Shown here: one piece after another, positions 5,204 through 9,525 of the stretch | How positions within the stretch are numbered: the stretch's first letter is position 1 | Layout: the number at the start of each line of letters is the position of its first letter | Assembly (NCBI GenBank): GCA_039029915.1 | Contig: JBCCFD010000323.1 | Span: forward strand, 1 to 9,525 | Length of the DNA: 9,525 bases | Source: QQUD01 sp039029915 | Lineage (GTDB): Bacteria; Chloroflexota; Anaerolineae; Promineifilales; Promineifilaceae | Direction of reading: 5' to 3' | Notes under the pieces: model-generated | What the model was told of the DNA's origin: nothing | The model's database searches: none | The model's input: the letters and a program-made list of their open reading frames with translations, nothing else | Program-made: the position numbers and the translations under genes

Positions 5204-7414
5204 ATGAGCACCCTCAACCCAAATATACCTACAGATGAGCTGGCCGGCTTGATGACAACGGCCGTTTCCCTATTCGATGAGTTCCAAGTTAAGCTATTAA
5301 CGCCTCAGCTTCTTTTTCAAGTATTTCTTCAAGACCCTAACAGCACTGCCCACAAAATTCTGCGGAATTTGCAAAAAATAAAACCATTCAATTGGGACGA
5401 TCTTGAACGCCGCACCGAAATGGCGGCTCGTCATAACAAAGGACGTGATGCCCAATTCAACTTTACAGATGATTTTGGCAAAGATGCCCGGCTAGATGAA
5501 GGATTTTTAGTGGCCATCGATGAAGCATTGGCCCTTGCTAAATCACGGGATGAGCTAAAAGCCAGCAGTGGGTACATGCTGGCAGTGATGGCCCAAACCA
5601 ATGTCAGCACCTACGGCATGCTTCAGCGCGTGGGCATCACCTCAGCCGCTATTATTGGGCAGCTAGACGAAATTGGCTCAGACGGAGAACCAATCATTCA
5701 CGACTACGTTGACGAAGCGCGCCAGGGACAGGCCGCTTCCCTTTACCAACGAACAGACCTGCTCAATCAAATGCTGACCCTGTTGGCCTTATCACACAAC
5801 AAAAATATCATTTTAGTGGGTCCAGAAGGCTCAGGACGCCGCTCGCTTGCTTATAGCTTGGCACAAATTATCGCCGAGCAAACGGCCGATAATAATAAAA
5901 TTCGTTCGCTAGTAGAGATTAATGAGTCAGCGCTTCTGGAGAATCCACTGGGGGCTGTTCGGGCCGCCATGCGTCGGGCGACCGGTGGCATCTTGTTTGT
6001 GCCGGCCATCGAGCGATTCTTCCTCGCCCGGGCCACCACAAAACATCAAAATCAAATTAACCAAGAGCTCCGCAAAACGTTGCTCAATGATTCTCAAACG
6101 CTTATAGCAACCGCTACCCCTACAGTTTATAACAAACTGATCAATGACCAATTGATTCGCGAAAACACCAATCGCCTTGATGTCCCGCCCGCATCCAAAG
6201 CGGAAACGCTAGAAATCTTGGCCCACCATCGGGTGCGGTTTGAGCAAGAGTACGAAATTGAAATTGATGATACGGCCTTTGGCAAGACGGTTGATTTTGC
6301 CTACAAATATTACAAAAGTGTCGCCATGCCCGCCTCCGCCATGCAAATTGCTGACCGAGCTTGCGCCATCGTTAGCTGGGTAACACACGATCACAATGCC
6401 GTACTGCCAGAGGTTGAAGCCGACGGCAAAGTGGATGAAGCGGACATCATGTATGCGGCAAGTCAAATCACAAAATTACCGCTCAACAAGCTTGGCGAAG
6501 ATGATCAAACGAAGTATGCCAATATGGTGGAACAGCTTCATAAACGCATCATTGGGCAAGAAGAAGCGGTATTAGCCGTCAGCCGAGCGGTCAAAACAGC
6601 GCGCGTTGGTCTGCGCAAGCCCAAGCGCCCGATTGGCTCTTTTATCTTTTTGGGGCCGAGCGGGGTTGGTAAATCTGAGCTGGCAAAAGCGCTAGCCGAA
6701 TTTATGTTTGGCAGTGAGGATGCAATGCTGGTGCTTGATATGTCTGAATATCAAGGGGAAGCTAGCGTTAATCGCTTAATTGGATCACCACCGGGCTATG
6801 TAGGGCATGATGAGGGGGGCCAGCTGACAAACTTTGTTTTGGAACGGCCGTCTACCGTCATCCTCTTCGACGAGGTGGAAAAGGCCCACAAGCGCATCTT
6901 CGATGTTTTGCTCCAAGTGCTTGAAGAAGGCCGTCTGACTGATAGCAAAGGACGCGTTGCATCATTTAGCGAAACGGTCGTCATCATGACCAGCAACATG
7001 GGGTCTGAGCACATGCTGGTGCCAGTCATCACGGATATTGAAAGAAACCTCGTCATGGATGCTGTCCATCGCTTTTTCCGGCCAGAGTTTTTGAATCGAT
7101 TGGACGATGTGATTATGTTCCATCAGTTAGCAGGAGATCAGCTGGCCAAAATTTTAGATTTAATGCTTAGAAGTGAACTCAAACTTGCCGCCGCCCAAGA
7201 TCTCCATTTAGACATGACGCCTGAAGCCAAAGAATGGCTATTGGCCCAAAACGACCAACCTCAATATGGCGCACGGCCATTACGCCGCATTATTGCCCGC
7301 CACTTACGCGAACCGTTAGCAGACTTCCTTCTCAGCGCCAGTCGTCCCGAAGGGGAAACGAAGATTGTAGTGGGGGTGGATAGTGAGGGTGAGAAGCTTT
7401 CGTTTAATATGTGA
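5204..7414 (+). CDS. ClpB/ClpA-like double-AAA+ protein with degenerate first ATPase domain
   Basis: HSP100/Clp-family unfoldase-like protein of 736 residues, cytosolic. An N-terminal Clp_N-like region (about 1-160) precedes D1 (about 180-400). In D1 the Walker A site reads GPEGSGRRS (206-214), with Arg in place of the essential Lys, and the Walker B equivalent is ILFVPAIE (263-270), with both acidic residues lost. D1 should therefore not hydrolyse ATP. D2 is intact: GPSGVGKS (484-491), pore loop GYVG (531-534), Walker B VILFDEVEK (Asp556, Glu557), sensor-1 TSN (596-598), arginine-finger region FRPEFLNRLDD, and sensor-2 GARPLRR (689-695). There is no ClpB-type coiled-coil M-domain insertion. 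The short stretch between SNMGSE and FRPEF lacks the IGF/IGL/LGF loop used to dock ClpP, so a proteolytic role is not supported. Start: an in-frame stop lies four codons above ATG 5204. AAGG sits only two bases before it, and TATAAAAT (5190-5197) could place the transcription start at the ATG (leaderless). I give no gene symbol because it fits neither clpB nor clpA/clpC cleanly. Confidence 0.9.
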   Translation: MSTLNPNIPTDELAGLMTTAVSLFDEFQVKLLTPQLLFQVFLQDPNSTAHKILRNLQKIKPFNWDDLERRTEMAARHNKGRDAQFNFTDDFGKDARLDEGFLVAIDEALALAKSRDELKASSGYMLAVMAQTNVSTYGMLQRVGITSAAIIGQLDEIGSDGEPIIHDYVDEARQGQAASLYQRTDLLNQMLTLLALSHNKNIILVGPEGSGRRSLAYSLAQIIAEQTADNNKIRSLVEINESALLENPLGAVRAAMRRATGGILFVPAIERFFLARATTKHQNQINQELRKTLLNDSQTLIATATPTVYNKLINDQLIRENTNRLDVPPASKAETLEILAHHRVRFEQEYEIEIDDTAFGKTVDFAYKYYKSVAMPASAMQIADRACAIVSWVTHDHNAVLPEVEADGKVDEADIMYAASQITKLPLNKLGEDDQTKYANMVEQLHKRIIGQEEAVLAVSRAVKTARVGLRKPKRPIGSFIFLGPSGVGKSELAKALAEFMFGSEDAMLVLDMSEYQGEASVNRLIGSPPGYVGHDEGGQLTNFVLERPSTVILFDEVEKAHKRIFDVLLQVLEEGRLTDSKGRVASFSETVVIMTSNMGSEHMLVPVITDIERNLVMDAVHRFFRPEFLNRLDDVIMFHQLAGDQLAKILDLMLRSELKLAAAQDLHLDMTPEAKEWLLAQNDQPQYGARPLRRIIARHLREPLADFLLSASRPEGETKIVVGVDSEGEKLSFNM

Positions 7415-7421
7415 GACGGTG

Positions 7422-7518
7422 CCTAGTAGTCCGCCAAACATCTTTTGCTAAGTGACGCGATGGCTAGGACTACTTAAAGGTGCACCAAATCTACCCATTA
7501 ATATTTGTTTGGTGCACC
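7422..7518. repeat. Two adjacent foldback repeats after the Clp-like gene
   Basis: AGTAGTCC (7425-7432) pairs with GGACTACT (7467-7474) around 34 bases. Directly beside it, GGTGCACCAAA (7479-7489) pairs perfectly with TTTGGTGCACC (7508-7518) around 18 bases; GGTGCACC is itself an 8-bp palindrome. The second hairpin is followed by ACTAGTTTT, so on the plus strand it could serve as a poor terminator for the Clp-like gene. I see no ORF or RNA gene here. Confidence 0.55.
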
Positions 7519-7527
7519 ACTAGTTTT

Positions 7528-7562
7528 CAGTGATCAGAGAGCAGTGATTAGTGAGCAGTGAG
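7528..7562 (+). repeat. Heptamer tandem repeat (five units)
   Basis: Five consecutive seven-base units: CAGTGAT, CAGAGAG, CAGTGAT, TAGTGAG, CAGTGAG. The consensus is YAGWGAK with strict seven-base phase. It resembles the heptameric short tandem repeats (STRRs) described in filamentous cyanobacteria in form, not necessarily in origin. It ends 23 bases before the ATG of the next gene and may lie in its leader. Confidence 0.7.
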
Positions 7563-7585
7563 GCTAAGTAAAAGTGGAGAAAATC

Positions 7586-8062
7586 ATGAGTGAGCGGAAA
7601 ACGGCCGTTTTGGCCCAACTAGAGAAAAACAGAGCCCAGCTATTTAATGCGCTAAGCAAGTTAGATGCGGCGGCTTGGAACAAAGTGATTTACTCTGAGG
7701 AAACAGACGCCCAATGGACGACAACCGACATCGTTCGGCACTTGCTCCAGGCTGAATCTGGCATGACCGGCTTAATGAAAAATATCAAAACGAAAGGGCG
7801 AGGCGTGCCAGAAGATTTTGACCGCTCACGCTACAATCGACGCCAAGTTGATAAGCTAAAAGACAAAACGCCTCGAGAGCTTATAGATCAGATGAGCGCC
7901 AACAGAACAGCCCTGCTGGCGTTTATTGACACGCTTGATGATGATGATTGGGATAAAAACGGCCGTCATGCTTCTCTCAAAATCATGACCATCGAAGAGG
8001 TTTGCCAAACGATTGCTAATCACGAAATTGCTCATTTAAACGAAATTCTTGATCAGACTTAA
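7586..8062 (+). CDS. DinB-fold (DinB/YfiT-like) putative metal-dependent protein
   Basis: A 158-residue, all-helical, soluble protein matching the DinB/YfiT four-helix-bundle superfamily. The typical metal triad is visible: His52 in IVRHLLQAESGM near the end of the second helix, and His146 and His150 in IANHEIAHLNEI in the last helix. Members include thiol-dependent transferases (bacillithiol or mycothiol S-transferases) and many uncharacterised proteins; the substrate cannot be told here. I place the start at ATG 7586, not the in-frame GTG at 7574, because GTGGAGA (7574-7580) reads as the ribosome binding site with a five-base spacer. It contains two ACGGCCGT octamers (7601, 7959). cutC begins three bases after its stop, so the two are probably cotranscribed. 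A connection to stress or metal handling is only a guess. Confidence 0.82.
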   Translation: MSERKTAVLAQLEKNRAQLFNALSKLDAAAWNKVIYSEETDAQWTTTDIVRHLLQAESGMTGLMKNIKTKGRGVPEDFDRSRYNRRQVDKLKDKTPRELIDQMSANRTALLAFIDTLDDDDWDKNGRHASLKIMTIEEVCQTIANHEIAHLNEILDQT

Positions 8063-8065
8063 ACC

Positions 8066-8809
8066 ATGGTCAAAGTCGAAATTTGCGTCAACGGGGTTAC
8101 CTCAGCGCTGGCCGCACAGTCCGGGGGCGCTCATCGGGTTGAGCTTTGCGAAAATCTGGCTGCAGGGGGCACAACGCCCAGCTTTGGCACCATTGCCGTT
8201 GCTAGTGAAAAGCTCAATATTGATCTCATGGTCATGATTCGACCCCGAGGGGGCGACTTTTGCTATTCTGATGAAGAGTTTGAGGTCATGCAGGCCAATA
8301 TCAAACAGCTCCATGCGCTCAAGGTAACGGGCGTTGTTTTTGGCATTCTTCAGCCCACCGGACACATTGATATGGAAAGATGCCAAAAGCTCATTGACTT
8401 GGCTAGACCGATGAAGGTCACCTTTCATCGCGCCTTTGACATGGTCATCGAGCCTTTTAAGGCCCTAGAGGATTGCCTTGAATTAGGGGTTGATATGATT
8501 TTGACCTCTGGACAACAGCCTCAAGCCCCAATGGGGCTCGACTTAATTCGGCGCTTAAATCAAAGTGCTGGGAACCGGCTAAAAGTGATGCCGGGAAGCG
8601 GCATCACCTTTGAAAATGCTAAGAAGGTTGTGGCAGAAACGGCCGTTTCCACCATCCACGTTAGCTCAGCGGTTCAGCACGCTATTTCTAGTAAGATGCA
8701 ATTCAAAAATCAAATCCTATCAATGGGAACAGCTCACGATCAAGCAGAATTCCACCTCACTTACACCTCAGCAGAACGAGTGCGCCAGCTCGTTCAAGTC
8801 GTTAATTGA
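8066..8809 (+). CDS. cutC: CutC family protein (copper homeostasis protein CutC-like)
   Basis: A 247-residue TIM-barrel-type protein of the normal CutC length; cytoplasmic. Family blocks in order: the start VEICVNGVTSALAAQ, RVELCENLAAGGTTPS (24-39), MIRPRGGDFCYS (57-68), GVVFGILQPTGHID, VTFHRAFDM (118-126), ILTSGQ (145-150) and PGSGIT (176-181). CutC was named for copper tolerance in E. coli, but that role has been questioned and no catalytic activity is settled. The name is therefore a family label, not a proven function. No Shine-Dalgarno sequence precedes the ATG. The DinB-fold gene ends three bases upstream, so translation probably depends on reinitiation. An ACGGCCGT copy at 8639 is read as TAV. 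Confidence 0.93.
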   Translation: MVKVEICVNGVTSALAAQSGGAHRVELCENLAAGGTTPSFGTIAVASEKLNIDLMVMIRPRGGDFCYSDEEFEVMQANIKQLHALKVTGVVFGILQPTGHIDMERCQKLIDLARPMKVTFHRAFDMVIEPFKALEDCLELGVDMILTSGQQPQAPMGLDLIRRLNQSAGNRLKVMPGSGITFENAKKVVAETAVSTIHVSSAVQHAISSKMQFKNQILSMGTAHDQAEFHLTYTSAERVRQLVQVVN

Positions 8810-8882
8810 TAAAATATAGACACCTGAAGAAAAACAAGACAAAAGTTAGACACCACATTAATAATCATTTATTATTGGCAAA

Positions 8883-8930
8883 TTGATGTTGCTATTCCTG
8901 TGCATTAATGTGACAATCCTCTTTAATGCA
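8883..8930 (+). promoter_or_regulatory. Candidate promoter with overlapping dyad upstream of the lipoprotein gene
   Basis: TGCATTAA (8901-8908) and TTAATGCA (8923-8930) form a perfect 8-bp inverted repeat with 14 bases between. A weak promoter match, TTGATG (8883-8888) with 17 bases to TAATGT (8906-8911), overlaps its left arm, so the dyad could be an operator or a leader hairpin. The rest of the cutC-lipoprotein spacer holds a TAGACACC direct repeat 30 bases apart (8817 and 8847) and a small A/T hairpin (8860-8876). Confidence 0.3.
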
Positions 8931-8962
8931 ACAAATCGCAATAAGGAATATTTGCAACAACT

Positions 8963-9525
8963 ATGATTTTTCACAACTTTAGGGCTAAACACATCCTCAT
9001 TTGTCTTTCTTTTATTGGCCTAGTCGCCTGTGCCCCTCAAACAGGCAGTTTAGAAGTTCGAGCCAACGGTGAAGATTTTGTTCGCCAAGGCTTTGTCAGT
9101 AAAGATGGCTGGGCCATTAGCTTTGACAACGTCATCATCAGTCTGGCGAACGTAACAGCCTACCAAACCGATCCCCCCTACCAATCTATCACGGGCGAAA
9201 CGCCTGAAGGTGAATCCATATCCTTAGCTCAGGTTCATCAAATCGATTTGGCTGAGGGGGATGAAAATGCGGAGCCAATTTTGGTTGAGTCTGTGGAAGC
9301 CAATGTCGGTCAGTTTAACGCCATTGGTTGGGATATGGTGTCCGGTGACAACGGCAGCACGGTTCAGATGATTGGAACGGCCGTTAAAGACAACGCCACA
9401 ATTTCGTTCAACATCCTCATCGAGGACACCTACAGCTACGTTTGTGGTGAATATGTCGGTGATGAGCGAAAAGGGTTTGTAAGCGAAGGCGAAGCAGGCG
9501 AAATCGAAATGACATTCCACTTCGA
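8963..9525 (+). CDS. Uncharacterised lipoprotein, 3'-truncated by window edge
   Basis: An open frame of 187 complete codons runs off the right edge without a stop. The N-terminus is a classical lipoprotein signal: basic MIFHNFRAKH, hydrophobic ILICLSFIGL, then lipobox LVAC with the lipidated Cys at residue 23. The mature protein should be membrane-anchored and face outward. After the Cys come short beta-type stretches: VRQGFVSKDGWAISFDNV, SLANVTAYQTDPPYQ, IDLAEGDENAEPILVESV, NVGQFNAIGWDMVSG, IGTAVKDNATISFNI, YSYVCGEYVGDERKGF and EMTFHFD. I have the impression of similar DGW..SFD / DLAEGD / FHFD proteins in Chloroflexota but know no function. ATG 8963 is the first start after an in-frame stop at 8942-8944. 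Its AAGGA lies 15 bases upstream, so the binding site is weak. An ACGGCCGT copy at 9377 is read as TAV. Confidence 0.8.
   Translation, partial: MIFHNFRAKHILICLSFIGLVACAPQTGSLEVRANGEDFVRQGFVSKDGWAISFDNVIISLANVTAYQTDPPYQSITGETPEGESISLAQVHQIDLAEGDENAEPILVESVEANVGQFNAIGWDMVSGDNGSTVQMIGTAVKDNATISFNILIEDTYSYVCGEYVGDERKGFVSEGEAGEIEMTFHF

Larger units (their letters stand above)
131..9384. repeat. Dispersed palindromic octamer ACGGCCGT, 13 exact copies
   Basis: Exact copies start at 131, 241, 1549, 1831, 2539, 2827, 4856, 5258, 6844, 7601, 7959, 8639 and 9377. Copies with one mismatch at an outer position start at 1772, 2501, 3328, 4874 and 5882. Twelve exact copies lie in genes and one in a spacer. 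In genes it is read as TAV (241, 4856, 5258, 7601, 8639, 9377), as xGR (131, 1831, 2539, 2827, 7959) or as RP (6844). TTCC often follows (241 after an extra T, 1549, 2539, 5258, 8639). The entry spans the first to last copy; the DNA between is not part of the repeat. Confidence 0.9.

Noticed and set aside
5204..7414. ClpC/ClpA protease subunit
   Set aside because: The D2 domain lacks the tripeptide loop for ClpP docking and no clpP is nearby.
7528..7562. CRISPR array
   Set aside because: Units are seven bases with no spacers and no cas genes are present.
7574..7585. GTG 7574 as start of the DinB-fold gene
   Set aside because: It is part of GTGGAGA, which is well placed as the ribosome binding site for ATG 7586.

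Overview
The window is ordinary bacterial chromosomal DNA of medium GC content. It carries seven complete genes and two genes cut by the window edges. The protein set (MsrA, GuaA, Xpt, a long-chain polyprenyl synthetase, a Clp-type AAA+ protein, a DinB-fold protein, CutC and a lipoprotein with a clear lipobox) shows a bacterium but does not fix the lineage. The style of the intergenic repeats, the octamer ACGGCCGT and the look of the prenyl synthetase and lipoprotein remind me of Chloroflexota (Anaerolineae/Ardenticatenia-like environmental genomes). That placement is a recollection-based inference and cannot be proven from this sequence.

Layout. 1-708 (+): 3' part of a phosphonoacetaldehyde hydrolase (phnX). 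709-929: repeat-rich spacer with two inverted-repeat elements. 930-1472 (-): methionine sulfoxide reductase msrA. 1473-1644: spacer with a 10-bp inverted repeat. 1645-3788 (-): xpt-guaA, a compact two-gene purine salvage operon in which Xpt makes XMP from xanthine and GuaA aminates XMP to GMP. 3789-4135: a 347-bp divergent intergenic region with a very good sigma70-type promoter for the rightward gene, several hairpins and a second possible promoter. 4136-5071 (+): polyprenyl diphosphate synthase. 5072-5203: foldback repeat. 5204-7414 (+): a ClpB/ClpA-like protein whose first ATPase domain is degenerate and second intact. 7415-7585: foldback repeats plus five in-phase heptamers. 7586-8062 and 8066-8809 (+): DinB-fold protein and cutC, three bases apart and probably one operon. 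8810-8962: spacer with a dyad. 8963-9525 (+): start of a lipoprotein gene that runs off the window.

The most striking signal is not a gene. The palindromic octamer ACGGCCGT occurs 13 times exactly in 9.5 kb, where base composition predicts about 0.1-0.15. It lies in all kinds of genes and in different reading frames, so it looks like a DNA-level genome signature comparable to HIP1 of cyanobacteria. The second notable item is the Clp-like protein with a dead first ATPase site. The third is a prenyl synthetase whose conserved stretch after the second Asp-rich motif has been replaced by a low-complexity segment carrying the octamer. I found no CRISPR array, RNA gene, transposase, phage gene or defence island, and no gene-level novel system.
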